From: Cristatella mucedo
Taxonomy: Eukaryota > Bryozoa > Phylactolaemata > Cristatellidae
Assembly (NCBI GenBank): GCA_009760855.2
Contig: WPIO01000008.1
Span: 1,740,501 to 1,804,500 of the forward strand
Direction of reading: 5' to 3'
DNA: 64,000 bases
Shown here: one piece after another, positions 1-11,345 of the stretch
How the letters are laid out: each line of letters starts with the position of its first letter
Position numbering within the stretch: the stretch's first letter is position 1
Program-made: the position numbers and the translations under genes
Notes under the pieces: generated by a model
Seen by the model: the letters and a program-made list of their open reading frames with translations, nothing else
What the model was told of the DNA's origin: nothing
Databases searched by the model: none

Positions 1-787
1 GAGCATCGAAGCATAAACCGTCGGTGACGCAGAGCATTGCTCAGCGACGTTCTATAGCGAAGGAGGTCCCAATTTTCATGGGCGCTGAGCAATTATTTTT
101 ATATTTCAATGTACGAGCCAGCATACTGTGTTAATATCCGCTGATCTCACGCTGAGATACATCGCAGTCTCGGGCCTGGACCAGAGGACTCTGACCTTTT
201 AACTCTCTCCGTCAGGCGAAGTAATTTAATATCTGCCTCAGGTGCTACGGTTGCTGCACACGCACCTCTTTCTGTCTGGAAAAGTAGCTAGACTTGCAGA
301 ATCTTTTGTCTCCGGGCTCTTCTACCTATGTATTGATCTCGGCTTTCTTCGGGTGCATGCTCGGTGCATGTGCTTCTCTGATTCCCATTGCACCGCATAT
401 GTACATGCTATCATCAATTTGGACGTGCAGTGCAGCCTCCGACTAAAGCTATTTTGACCAGCTGACAGGGACTCTTTCAGCTGCGTCCGATACTGACCCA
501 GATATCTGCAGCGGAATGCATCCCCTTCATGGTCATTCATACACCTTGTAGCTATTCAATGAAGTTTCCAGTTTTCCTTATACTGCTGGTTGAATTGAGA
601 GATAGAGGAAGTAAGGTATGCGTCCTTTACAACATATGCAAAGTGCTAGCAAGAGATTTAGTCTTTGAAGTCTTTATTACAACGTATTTTCCTTATTAAC
701 GTGTCAACTACTAAAGGCGAGGATGCAAGAAAATGGCATCTTAGGCTACTTGCAATCAAATGGCAGCGTTCCGAGTGAAGGCATTGC
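1..787. other. No supported gene
   Basis: I see no coding exon with recognisable protein similarity here. The two overlapping short open frames at 242-540 lie on opposite strands and resemble no family I know. The stretch is unremarkable mixed-composition DNA leading into a LINE tail. Confidence 0.5.
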
Positions 788-925
788 CAAATAGACCAAA
801 ATGTTAATAGTAATGATAAACAATAGTACGTTTATTCAGCGCTCTCAGAGATCTTAATCTCTATCTCAGCAATTTACATGTTCTGTAAAGGAAGCATGGC
901 TTAGTATAACTAAAAACTGAAGCGA
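788..925 (-). mobile_element. LINE family 1, 3' tail fragment
   Basis: On the minus strand this stretch shows the family-1 3' end: the stem region near AAGATCTCTGAGAGCGCT followed by a TATT/ATT-rich tail. It matches the ends of the better copies at 25166 and 48083. No coding sequence remains. Confidence 0.6.
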
Positions 926-2270
926 TCGTCCGCAAGCAATATAATTTAGAATATATACATAATATATAATCTAATAGAAAGAAAATTCTCGCACAACTCA
1001 GAATGATCCATGATTTAAGTTGGAAGAGCGATAACGAGGCGTTCTTCTTTGCAAATGTGATCGTCGAACCTTGATATTTTTTCCTCGTTCGTGGTTTGAA
1101 CTCGCCGAGCACATCGGAGGCCGAGGCTCTTGGAGGCTGCTCTCAAAAATAGGTCACATGCTTATAAATAGGTGAGCTGCTTACAAATTGGTCAGCCGGT
1201 CTCATTACATGCATTATGAACATGTGCATCGGCTTCGTGACTATGCAAAGTCTTTCTCGAAACCCACAGCAAAGCTGAATTAGCCAGTCAGAGCTAGACG
1301 GCGATGCATCCGAAAAGAGCGACGGAAGGAAACGGAGCTCTTTACTGAGTTACTTCGCTACTGAGTTACTGCGTTAATACGTAGCAGCTGGCCAGCAATG
1401 CACACCAGCGGGCAGTAGGTAGCCGAACGAGGGAGCAATCAATAGTACTCCACGCACCTCAGCACAATGAGTCTACGCCACCTGCGTGTATAATATCTGG
1501 CTCTATTTAATTCCTGCTTTTAATGACCGCCCTGAGTCAAAAAGTTAATGCGGCCGCTCTGTCTAAGTTGGCACATCCCAGTGGAAGAGTACAATGTTTA
1601 GCGAGAATTCTGCTGCTAATCAGAACCCACTCGGCCGCCTACCGAGGGGCGTTACGATTTCGGAGTGGCAGACCTAACCGGGGCCTACGGGGGGGGGGCG
1701 TAGTGAGGGAATTTACTAGCTCTCTCCTCATGTGGCCACAAAGACGAGAACATCAACCTTCTCTGGTCTCTGGTGATGCAATCAAACTCGGCAAAGAGTG
1801 ACGGGACTCGGCAGCCTGCTGAATTCTCTGATCCTACAACTGCTTCGCTGGTATAGATCTACTTCAGAGTGTTCGCGGTAATTCAGGCTGATAGTCCGAA
1901 AACCGAAAACTCAGGGCGGCCGCCTTAGACCGGCTAGCCACCCGGCCCATCGCACAGCCATCGTGTCCATCTGACGGCATGACCGAATTCGAGTAACTGT
2001 CCTGCTGATGCAGCACTAATCTGCCGAACGCCGATGAGATGCGAGTATCTTGTTCCACGGCTCGGTCCGGCATCAGCGTTTAGTCGCTTGGAATAGTTTG
2101 ATTACAATGTGCTTATTTGCATACTGCAAATATTGTGTAGGAAATGCAGCTATCCGACAGAGGACTCTCAGCTATCGGACAGCTATCCGGCTTTTCGGGA
2201 ATTAGTGTTTTTTCTTCCTTTTCTCGCCTCCTGACATGGAGTGCTCTAACCTGCCTTCCTGTTCGTTGCA
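926..2270. other. No supported gene
   Basis: No recognisable protein or RNA gene is visible. A G-run of about ten bases sits near 1690. The open frames at 1523-1801 (+) and 1864-2073 (-) have no family resemblance and look like chance. Confidence 0.45.
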
Positions 2271-2274
2271 GAAT

Positions 2275-4815
2275 TCATCCGAAAAGCTAAGTTCTTACGA
2301 AAATCGTATTCGAAATCAATACAGCTAAGACCTGCTTAAAGTTATTCTGGTTGTTATTTGACCATAGCGCGTAAGAAATTACGTGCCTGTGGATATCTAA
2401 ACGCTTATCGCTTCGGGCTGCTGGGTCTCCCACCCCTGCAGCTGCCTTAGCTACGCCGGCGGCTAGTAACATGCTTGTTAGTTATGATCGTCAGCAGCTG
2501 TTATCGCTTCGTCATCGTAGATCAAATGCATTCCTAGATATTAATGTTGTTGCTAAGATTCATGAACCATGCATCAACAAAAGAAAAGCACCCGTAGCCG
2601 CCGCGGTGACCAGAACCGCCAGGTCAGACGCCGCTCGTTGGGCTGGACTTCGAGCTGAGTACCCGCTCGATTGATATTCCCTGCATTTTCTTGAACCGCT
2701 CAGCACGCTCCCCCACATGCGTCACTCTAAATCTCTCTAACGTAGTGGTCATCAGGCCTGTTGTAACTCCGTCGGCCAGACTTCAAGCTTGCCTTTGGAA
2801 TCCTCGCTTAATGTGCAATAAACCTCTGGTAATACGCGACCTTAATTCTGAAAATGATATCGACATGTCGCCCTAACTGAAACTTGGCTCAAATTGAAAA
2901 ATTGCCCGACAATTAAAGATGCGACTCCGTCTGGTTTCTTGTTCTTTCACACCCCTAGATCAATCAAAACTGAAGATGGAGTTGCTGTTATCGAACAATC
3001 GAAATTCAACTTCAAGCAATTTGCAGTACCCTCCCTATACCCTCGAATCAGTCTTTTGAATCAATTGTCTTGGTCTCATCCGAAAAGAAGCTACCAATAG
3101 TGGCAGCAGTCTATCGCCCACCAGGTACCAACTCCTTCTTTATCTCAGATTTCTCCGATCTCATTTCGATTCTGTGTGCAAGAAGTTGATCCGTCCTCGT
3201 TATGCGTGATTTCAACGTTCACTTTGATGATTTGACCGACGCTTTCAGCATCGAATTTCGTGCATTGAATGACTCATTGTATCTTGTGGCTCATGTGCAT
3301 GGCCCTAGTTACATCAAGGGTCACACACTCGACCAGATTTTCTCATACAACTGCACTTTGTCATCACCAATTATTACCAAATCCTGCTGATCTGACCACA
3401 TGCAGATCTCATTCAATCTACAGTATGTGCCCACCTCCTTCTTTACAATAACCTGTGAATCGCGAAACCTCAAGACCCTTGACATCGATGCTGTCCGTGC
3501 AAGAATATCTGCTTCACCTCTGCTGCTCAGTCCTCCCTCCGATCAGTCATCATTGGTAGATAGCTACAACACAACACTAGCTGACACGCTCCACGAGTTT
3601 GCATTTCTGATAAAGCCCACTGAGCGCCCCCCCCCCCCGCCCAGACGGCCTATGGTTTACCACAGACATTAAACTAGCCAGGTCTACTAAGCAAAACTTT
3701 GAAAAAGCATACAAAAGATCTGGTCTGACTGTTTATCGATAGACATATGAAGACTACTGTAGGTCATACCAATTGATCCAAGCAAAGGCCAAGTCTAGCT
3801 TCTATTGAAACATTGTTGAATCACAGACCCACAATCCAAAAATAATGATGTCGACGATCAACCATCTCCTCAACCGCTCCCACGTTAGCTCCTTACCTGA
3901 TGATCCTTGTGATGATCTAGCCGATCGCTTCTCTCGATTCTTTGTGCAGAAGATAGACAAGATCAAGGAATCCATCCCTGCGATGACAACATCTCCACTA
4001 GAATGCTGTTCCCCGATTCCTGGCTGCACCCCAATGTCTACATTTAAGCAGGTCACTAGTGATCTAGTCCTGAAGTCCGTATCTCAATCAAAGAAGACAA
4101 CAAGTCCTCTGGACCCTGTTCTCACTGTCCTGCTCCTACGTTGCAATGATCTGCTGCTGCCATGCATAACTAACATCATTAATATGTCATTAGCCTCAGG
4201 TCATGTACCAGCACCTTTCAAAAAAGCTGTAGTCACGCCACTTCTCAAGAAATCGACACTAGACCAAGAGAACTTAAGCATCTACCGCCGAGTCTCCCTT
4301 CTATCATTCCTATCAAAGACACTGGAACGGGCCATGGCGGACCAGCTAAACTCATAAATCGAAACCTCACTGCTTGCTAGTAAGCTCCAGTCTGGCTTTA
4401 GAGCTAATCACTCCACAGAATCAGCATTGCTTAGGCTGTACAACGACCTACTTAGGAATGCAGACATGGGTAGAGTGTATCTTCCTATTTTTCTTGATCT
4501 TTCGGCAGCTCTTTTGATACCATCGATCACAAAGTTCTTCTAGAGTGCCTCTCATCTCGCCTGGGCATCACCGGCACTGCTCTGCAGTGGTTCAGGTCCT
4601 ATCTCAGTGGCAGACTCCAGAGTATTGACGTGAATAGACAAAGATCGTCTGAAGTACCTCTGAAATATGGAGTACCTCAGGGCTCCGTGCTAGGTCCGGT
4701 TCTTTTCACGGTTTATACTCTCACTCTTGCTGATGCGATTACCAAGCAAAATCTATGCTTTCACTTCGATGCGGATGACACTTCTATGCGGAGAAGGGCT
4801 CGAGCCATAGAATGA
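2275..4815 (+). mobile_element. LINE family 1, 5' half (endonuclease and partial RT), decayed
   Basis: This is a decayed non-LTR retrotransposon on the + strand. From about 2280 to 2780 it matches the leader also present at 17830-18400. From about 2810 it encodes an APE-type endonuclease broken by several stops and frameshifts. Recognisable pieces are a VAAVYRPPGTNSFF-like block at about 3095-3145, an MRDFNVHFDD block at about 3202-3231 (normally GDFN) and an SDH block near 3390-3400. A linker and the start of reverse transcriptase follow in the frame 3845-4357, and motif B (YGVPQGSVLGPV) lies at about 4665-4700. The RT stops near 4790 at a damaged ADDT motif, where an inverted copy begins. 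The segment 4190-4720 is nearly identical to 7882-8440. Confidence 0.85.
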
Positions 4816-5590
4816 AGTGACCTAAAAGTGAGCGATCAAACCTTGAAGTCGATCCGTTGCTTGACTGGGATGACTGAAAGCCAGTGCAAGTCAGCGAGAA
4901 TTGGTGTGTAACGTCGCAATTGCAATGCTCATGACAGACAAGCCTAGCTGGGGAGTTTTGCACAAGCTAAAATCGTCTGATTGCACATGTCGGTAGGCCA
5001 GCAAGCAGTGAGTTACAAAAGCGAATACCGGATGTCACAAATGCCTTGACCAACTTAGACGTGGTATCCTTATCTAAACAAGTTAAAACTTGAGCAGTTT
5101 TGTTTATCTGAAAGTAATCAGACTTCATTGTGGAGCTGATGTGGTTGTCTAACGAGAGGTCACTATGGAACGTTACACCTAGATTTCGAGCTGATTCAAC
5201 ATGAGATAAGCTGGCATAGCCAATTTTTATCTTGAACCTTTCCAATTTCTGACTCACACTGCAGTCGCCCATAACTAATAAGCTTGTTTTATTATCTTTT
5301 AGTTTCAGAAAATTTGAGGTCATCCACTTGCGGAATGTAATCAATACATGCAGCAAGTGAGTTGAGAGAATTCGAGGTGCTCGAAGGATTTGCAGGATCG
5401 AAGCAAAGGTACAACTGAATGTCTTCTGCATAGACGTGAACGACTAGAATGTGCTTGGCATTCACATCCGCAAGAGGGAAAGTATAAATCATGAAAATAA
5501 CCGAACCTACCACGGATCCCTCAGGTGCCCCATATTTCAGAGTTACCTCGGATGATCTTTGTCCATTCACGTCAATACTCCGGCTTAAGG
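4795..5590 (-). mobile_element. LINE family 1, inverted RT segment
   Basis: Read on the minus strand, this covers RT motif B (SEVTLKYGAPEGSV, with changes) through the YAEDIQLYLCF site (normally YADDTQLYLCF) to the post-RT region ending near HSMAP. It abuts the + strand half element head to tail at about 4795. The two segments overlap in element coordinates, so this is not a simple single-copy inversion. It carries frameshifts and catalytic-site changes and is dead. Confidence 0.8.
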
Positions 5591-5925
5591 AAATTTTTCG
5601 AGCTGTCTAATTTACTATGGGTAGGTGGCTAGGATGCTTGCAACTTTTGTTGGCTCAATTGTGCCTGCCAGACGTCTGGCAATGCTTTCTGTAACGGCTT
5701 CCTGGAATTGACTTCCTTTGGTGCTCATAGTTGAAGTTAAGGATAGAACAAATGCCTGCCTCGCACGATGCAATTCTTTGGTTGATATGTCATTTGCCTT
5801 ATTAACCCGTATGCTGCAGCTCTAGATTCCGGGTAAGTCCAATACAAATAAGGCTTTTTCGTGCTTACGCCCTCCTCGTAAAAGCATCAAACACAGTCTG
5901 AACGCAAATAGCCATCGGCTCACCA
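5591..5925. other. Upstream region of tectonin gene 1
   Basis: No coding sequence is recognised. This is the presumed 5' flank of the lectin gene that follows. Confidence 0.4.
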
Positions 5926-5930
5926 CAATA

Positions 5931-5938
5931 ATATAAAT
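5931..5938 (+). promoter_or_regulatory. TATA-like box, tectonin gene 1
   Basis: The sequence ATATAAAT lies 75 bp upstream of the ATG at 6006. The paralogue at 42441 has a similar AT box (CTATATTAAT) at nearly the same distance. A start site about 25-30 bp downstream would put the upstream in-frame ATG at 5937 outside the mRNA and make 6006 the first ATG. This is inference from position and conservation. Confidence 0.5.
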
Positions 5939-6005
5939 GGAGCTCACTGTCGAAACTCCACAGCAACCTATAGCTTCGACAAAGGCTTGGTACCACAGCT
6001 TCGCT

Positions 6006-6890
6006 ATGTGTGCAGTCGAACTGCTTGTTGCTCTTGCTTGCTTGGTCGCATCCGCTTCTGCCGGGTCGAGCTCGTGCGATATCGGTCAGTACTGGACGAA
6101 CATACCTGGTGCACTAACGTGGGTGTCCTCGGGCGATGCCGGCGTTTGGGGCGTAAACTCAGCAGACAGCATTTACTACCGAGTGGGCACCTATATCGGT
6201 TCGTCCGACCACAGGTACAGCCACATTCACAGGAACAACGGCTTTTACAAAACCGACGGTGCGACGTGGATTCAGGTTGCTGGTGGCCTCAGGCAGATCG
6301 ACGTTGGCAAGGATAGGGTCTGGGGAGTCAATCGAAACTCACACGTCTACATCCGCAACGGCATGAACAGATTTAATCCCACCGGCACAGAATGGCAATT
6401 GATCAGCGGACTCTCTGCCTCATTGGTGAGCGTCAGCGACATCGATGGCAAAGTGTGGGCTATAGAGTCGGGCACCGGAAACGTGTATAGGCGCATGGGC
6501 ATCAGTGACGAGCTACCGAGCGGCTCAGGCTGGGAGCTCGTTCCTGGCATTTCGTCAGCAACGTCCATAGACATAGGAGCAGCGGGCGTGTGGGCTACCA
6601 CAGCCAACGGCAACATCTACTATCGCACGGGCAGTCGTCAGGATTGCCAGGGCAGCGGCTGGCAGCAGGTTCCTGGTGGGCTGAAGCAAATTGCATCGGG
6701 CGGCGACGTGGTCTGGGGCGTACACGGCAGCGGTAGCATATGGTTCAGATTGAACATTAACTCGGCTAATCCCACTGGAAGCGAATGGATCCAAGTACCA
6801 GGAGGCCTGGCACAGATCTCCGTGGCTACGACCAATAATGGTATGTGGGGAGTCAACTCTGCAGGCGGAATTTATACTCGTCATCAGTAG
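6006..6890 (+). CDS. Secreted tectonin-repeat (six-bladed propeller) lectin, paralogue 1
   Basis: The 294-aa product starts with a hydrophobic signal peptide (MCAVELLVALACLVASASA), with likely cleavage before GSSSC. Six tectonin repeats follow. Each has a W at the blade start, then an IPG/VPG-like turn, an (A/V)WGV-type strand and an (I/V)YYR-type strand. Approximate residues are 28-80, 81-123, 124-171, 172-214, 215-256 and 257-294. This is the layout of tachylectin-1, fish egg lectins and Physarum tectonin, which bind LPS or glycans as innate-immune or egg proteins. The mature protein has only two cysteines (SSCDIG and RQDCQG), both kept in the paralogue, which suggests one disulfide. The frame is open from 5937, but I chose 6006 because the signal peptide and the paralogue start there. 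No intron is seen. The ligand cannot be told from sequence. Confidence 0.9.
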   Translation: MCAVELLVALACLVASASAGSSSCDIGQYWTNIPGALTWVSSGDAGVWGVNSADSIYYRVGTYIGSSDHRYSHIHRNNGFYKTDGATWIQVAGGLRQIDVGKDRVWGVNRNSHVYIRNGMNRFNPTGTEWQLISGLSASLVSVSDIDGKVWAIESGTGNVYRRMGISDELPSGSGWELVPGISSATSIDIGAAGVWATTANGNIYYRTGSRQDCQGSGWQQVPGGLKQIASGGDVVWGVHGSGSIWFRLNINSANPTGSEWIQVPGGLAQISVATTNNGMWGVNSAGGIYTRHQ

Positions 6891-7059
6891 GACTAAGAGG
6901 TCGGTGCTCTTGCTGTTGTTCTACGTTTATTATTGGTATGTCTAGTGGTGAGCTGTGACGTTGTCCGGCAGCACGATAGGGCTGACGGATAGATGTATCC
7001 TAATCGCTTAACCATGGCAACAGCTGCTTGTCAGCCTGCAACACTTGCACGATTACGAA

Positions 7060-7065
7060 AATAAA
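7060..7065 (+). terminator. Polyadenylation signal AATAAA
   Basis: A canonical AATAAA lies 170 bp after the stop of tectonin gene 1. The paralogue has one about 197 bp after its stop. It is the likely mRNA 3' end signal. Confidence 0.55.
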
Positions 7066-7869
7066 TTCAGCCTCGTCATCGTCCAACGTGTATTTTGTCT
7101 GGCACCTTCAAGCACCTTGAATGCAACACTAATAATCAAGCAGCTAACATCGGCACTGCTAATAGATATAGTGAAAAGCAGTTCCTCCTAAAGCTTTTAA
7201 TCCGTAAATCTCACCAGTACTTGTGGATAGTTTCCACTCATTAAAATAGCTTAAGTAATTATTCATTCTATCCAACTGAGCCTCAGGTTATTGGGTACAT
7301 GAGCTTGCTCCAACAAACGGTCGTTGCATATACATTTTCGTACAACGCCTATTTCCACTATTTCTGCATTTCGTCAAGCTGATAGGTTTCCGACCTTTCT
7401 AAATTCTATTGAGCTGATAGGTTAAACAGTATGTCAATGAGCTTGTCCACCAGAAGTTGTCGGATCGTTTCACTTTGGACGGAACGTGTGTCACTATTCG
7501 TTTCCAAAAGCAGTCTGCCTTCAGCCATTCTGCCATTCTCAAATGGAAAACGTACGATAAGTCTATTCATTTGGAGTTTTTATCTGAGCGATATGTTTCA
7601 AGCCGCACAATCAATGCATGGACTTTGATATCCTTTACCTACTATTCCCTCCATGTTCATGCTATTGATAAGTTTGTTGGTGAAACTCTTTTCTTTAGTT
7701 TGCATCACAATTTATCGTGGACCCAAAAGAGCCACGATTAACTTCTAAGCTTCTAAGGACTAATTACGAACAGTAATAACAGTTCGTGAACCTCTAGCCA
7801 GAAAGGCTTCAAGGATCAAAAGCAAAGAGAATGAGTTCTTAGGTTTTGCTATATCAAATGTGTCATTAT
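7066..7869. other. No supported gene
   Basis: Nothing is recognised between the lectin 3' end and the next LINE copy. The overlapping frames at 7431-7741 resemble no known protein. Confidence 0.4.
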
Positions 7870-9585
7870 TAACATTATATCATTAATATGTCATTAGCCT
7901 CAGGTCATGTACCAGCACCTTTCAAAAAAGCTGTAGTCACGCCACTTCTCAAGAAATCGACACTAGACCAAGAGAACTTAAGCATCTACCGCCGAGTCTC
8001 CCTTCTATCATTCCTATCAAAGACACTGGAACGGGTCGTGGCGGACCAGCTAAACTCATATATCGAAACCTCACACCTTGCTAGTAAGCTCCAGTCTGGC
8101 TTTAGAGCTAATCACTCCACAGAATCAGCATTGCTTAGGCTGTACAACGACCTACTTAGGAATGCAGACATGGGTAGAGTGTATCTTCCTATTTTTCTTG
8201 ATCTTTCGGCAGCTCTTTTGATACCATCGATCACAAAGTTCTTCTAGAGTGCCTCTCATCTCGCCTGGGCATCACCGGCACTGCTCTGCAGTGGTTCAGG
8301 TCCTATCTCAGTCCTATCTCAATGGCAGACTCCAGAGTATTGACGTGAATAGACAAAGATCGTCTGAAGTACCTCTGAAATATGGAGTACCTCAGGGCTC
8401 CGTGCTAGGTCCGGTTCTTTTCACGGTTTATACTCTCCCTCTTACTGATGTGATTGCTAAGCACAATCTAGGCTTTCACATCTATGTGGATGACACTCAG
8501 TTGTACCTTTGCTTCGATCCCTCCCAGCCTTCGAGCATGTAGAATTCTCTTAACTCACTTGCTGCATGTATTAATGACATCCGCACATGGAGGGCTGCAA
8601 ATTTTCTAAAACTAAATGTCGATAAAACTAACTTACTTGTTACGGGCGAACCCAGTGCGATTTACAAATTGGAAAGGCTGCCGCTCAAAATTGGCTCTGC
8701 CAGCATATCTCCAGTTGAGTCAGCTCGAAATCTTTGTGTCATATTCTGAAGCGACCTCTCATTAGACGACCATATCAGCTCCACAGTCAAATCTACCCAT
8801 TTTCAGCTTCATAACACTGCGAAAATTCGGGCTTGTTTAGATACGGATACCACATCTAAGTTGGTCCATGCATTCGTGACATCCCGTCTCGACTTCTGTA
8901 ACTCACTGTTCGCTAGCCCACCGGCACGTGCGATCAGGCGATTGCAGCTGGTGCAAAACTCCCCAGCTAGGCTTGTCTGCCGTGAGCGTAGCAGTTGCCA
9001 CATTACACCACTTGTCGCCGACCTGCACTGGCTATTAGTCAAGCAACGGATTGACTTCAAGGTTTTGTCGCTCACTTCTAGGTCCCTTCATTCTTTGGCT
9101 CCAGCCTATCTCTCAGATATACTACTCCATCAGGCCAAGCAACGTACCACCCGCCTTTCGGAATCAAACATTCTACAAATACCCATACAAACCTCAAATC
9201 CTTTGGAGACCGTGCATTAAGTTCGTATATTCCCAAAGCCTTGAACTCCCTCCCGACCTGCGTCAGAACATCCCCTGACCTGACCACATTTAAAAAGAAC
9301 TTAAAAACACACCTATTTAGGACAGCATTTAGTGGGTCCGTGTGATTCTTCCTTTATGTGCTTATGCATGCTGACACTGTGCATGCTGCCACTAACCACA
9401 TTTGCATGCTGACCCTGTGCATGTCACCCCTAACTATGTTATTCATTTTTTGTTTATAAAGCATGATTTTACTTGCCATTCAATTGCATTTCCCTTTAGA
9501 ACCAATGTAAAGCACCTAGAAAGAAATTAAGTTCTCGGAGGGCTATTAATCAAGTGCATTAATATTATTATTATCATTACTAAGA
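7870..9585 (+). mobile_element. LINE family 1, 5'-truncated copy with complete 3' end
   Basis: The copy runs from the pre-RT linker (SGHVPAPFKKAVVTPLL) through RT motif A (LDLSAA, interrupted), motif B (KYGVPQGSVLGPVLF) and a changed motif C (YVDDTQLYLCF, normally YADD). It continues to the post-RT block and the LKTHLFRTAFSGS-like end near 9300-9345. A direct 10-base duplication (CCTATCTCAGTCCTATCTCA) at about 8300-8320 breaks the frame, and other stops follow. The 3' UTR ends with the family stem (AGAAAGAAATTAAGTTCTCGG) and an ATT-rich tail. It is dead by frameshift. Confidence 0.9.
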
Positions 9586-11260
9586 AAACAACTTCAGATA
9601 CTGGTGCGAATATTTAAAAGTGGTGGCAGCCCAACTTTGACGGCGCCTGACAATATCGGGTCCCACTTACTATGAACGTGAACGTCGCACACTGACGTGA
9701 AATACATTGATGTGGGTAAAAAATACGTCGCAACACTTTTACGGAAGAAGGCCAGTGAAGGTGTTCTAGCGGAATGTGCCTTACGATCTGCGAACTTGGA
9801 GTCCAGAGTAATACCAATTTGCCATATATTTTGACAATCATGCCGAGGTTTATCCGACGATAAGAAGACAGCTCGAGAATATACGTCTGCTCGCTATTTA
9901 TATAATACGAGTGGCACACTGCTTGTGGACTCGCTTCGCTAAGTAATAGTACTGACGTCACGGAAAACAACGCTGGGCTATCTTGCCGCTTGACGGAAGT
10001 TCACAATCTTGCTAAGTGAACCAAGTGTGCCGTCTTGTGGCTTGATAAATTTTCTCGCTTTCACTATTATATATACATACATATATTTATATATGCACAT
10101 GCGTATATATATATATATATATATATATTTATGTATTTATTCCAAAAGAATTGAGGCATGTCTCAAATATGCAAGCTCATTGCAGTACATACTGTATATA
10201 GCCCTGTGTGGTGCATCCATTCACACGCGATCGGCTCTTAAGCATGAATCACTTGTTTGATTTACGACCATTAATAGACATGCTTGGGGCATTATCGTCC
10301 ATCTGCTCCCATTTCCCAGAATATCAGGTATATTAACCTTGCATATTCGAAAGCCTCGAGGTATCATACAACTAAACGAACAGACCAGTGAAAGCTTGTG
10401 TACACAGCTCAAGCATGCACAGATTATGCAAATACAACAGAGAGCCCCAAAACAGCTGTGCTTGAAATATAACTGCTCCAAATGCCACCTGCGATACGCT
10501 AACGAAAGTTCGTCCTTCTTATGCGAATATATTCTTACTTATTTCGCCGCCAATAGCAAATACGCAACAAGCCACTTGCAACCGCACTGTTAAATGATCA
10601 ATTATGAAAGCCAAAGCTCAAATGACACAACATGTCCATAAACTGGCAATAGTTTCCGAGAAATCGCGAGAGATGTACAGAAACTCTTAGAAAAGGAAAT
10701 GCTGTCATGCAGATCCCTTAAACGTTGGTTGTACTGAGCTCTCAATTCAAATTGCAACTGCCTGGCCTATGCCGGATTAAAAATGAAGCGTTCAAGTCGT
10801 CGAATTAGCTTAACAGTGGCCACTAAGAGATGCATGATCGCTCACGACTGGTTGCCGAGTGACAGTTTTATTGTCCGACGTTACCGAACGTCTAGGCGAT
10901 GCGAGTTACGTAACGTTGGGCCACAGCATTACTCTTACGAGAGGGTTCAGCGTCGTAGCATAGCAGTGTGGAGTCGTCTGCTGCGGCCGACCAGGAAGTG
11001 GCGTACAGCCTTCGTACACCGACTGTCCCGCTGACGTCAAAACTGCTGCAAATTGAGAGTTAGATGTGGCCATGTAAAGGTAGCGTAGGACTGGCATGTG
11101 CGGTGGACTCCGCCGATTCTAGCGTTGCTGTCTCCCGAGCTCCTCGATCACTCCAGCATCGTGCCGCGTAATCGCTCAATGATTCTCGAACGTAACACGA
11201 GAATTGTGCTCTTTCTTAGCCGTGCGAGATTCACACTACTGCCTACTACCGCTTTTTGTT
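9586..11260. other. No supported gene; AT microsatellite and a shared repeat
   Basis: The segment 9914-9996 resembles 40035-40115 (GGACTCGCTTCGCT, then TCTTGCCGCTTGAC), so it is an interspersed repeat of unknown type. A TATA microsatellite lies at about 10064-10130. The open frames here, including 10783-11034, show no family resemblance. Confidence 0.45.
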
Positions 11261-11264
11261 ACTA

Positions 11265-11345
11265 TGGGCCTACTTGCCTACCGGGATTGGAACTGAACAT
11301 GTGACTCATTCGACGCTCTCCCTCCAACGCTAAAGCTACGCTGGT
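11265..11345 (-). repeat. tRNA-derived SINE head (candidate)
   Basis: On the minus strand an A-box-like TAGCTTTAGCGTTGG is followed about 30 bases later by a B-box-like AGTTCCAATCCC, matching the spacing of a pol III internal promoter. No complete cloverleaf is evident, so a SINE head is more likely than a tRNA gene. Confidence 0.4.

Noticed and set aside
6347-6884. Minus-strand frames across the tectonin gene
   Set aside because: They are antisense shadows of the lectin coding frame.
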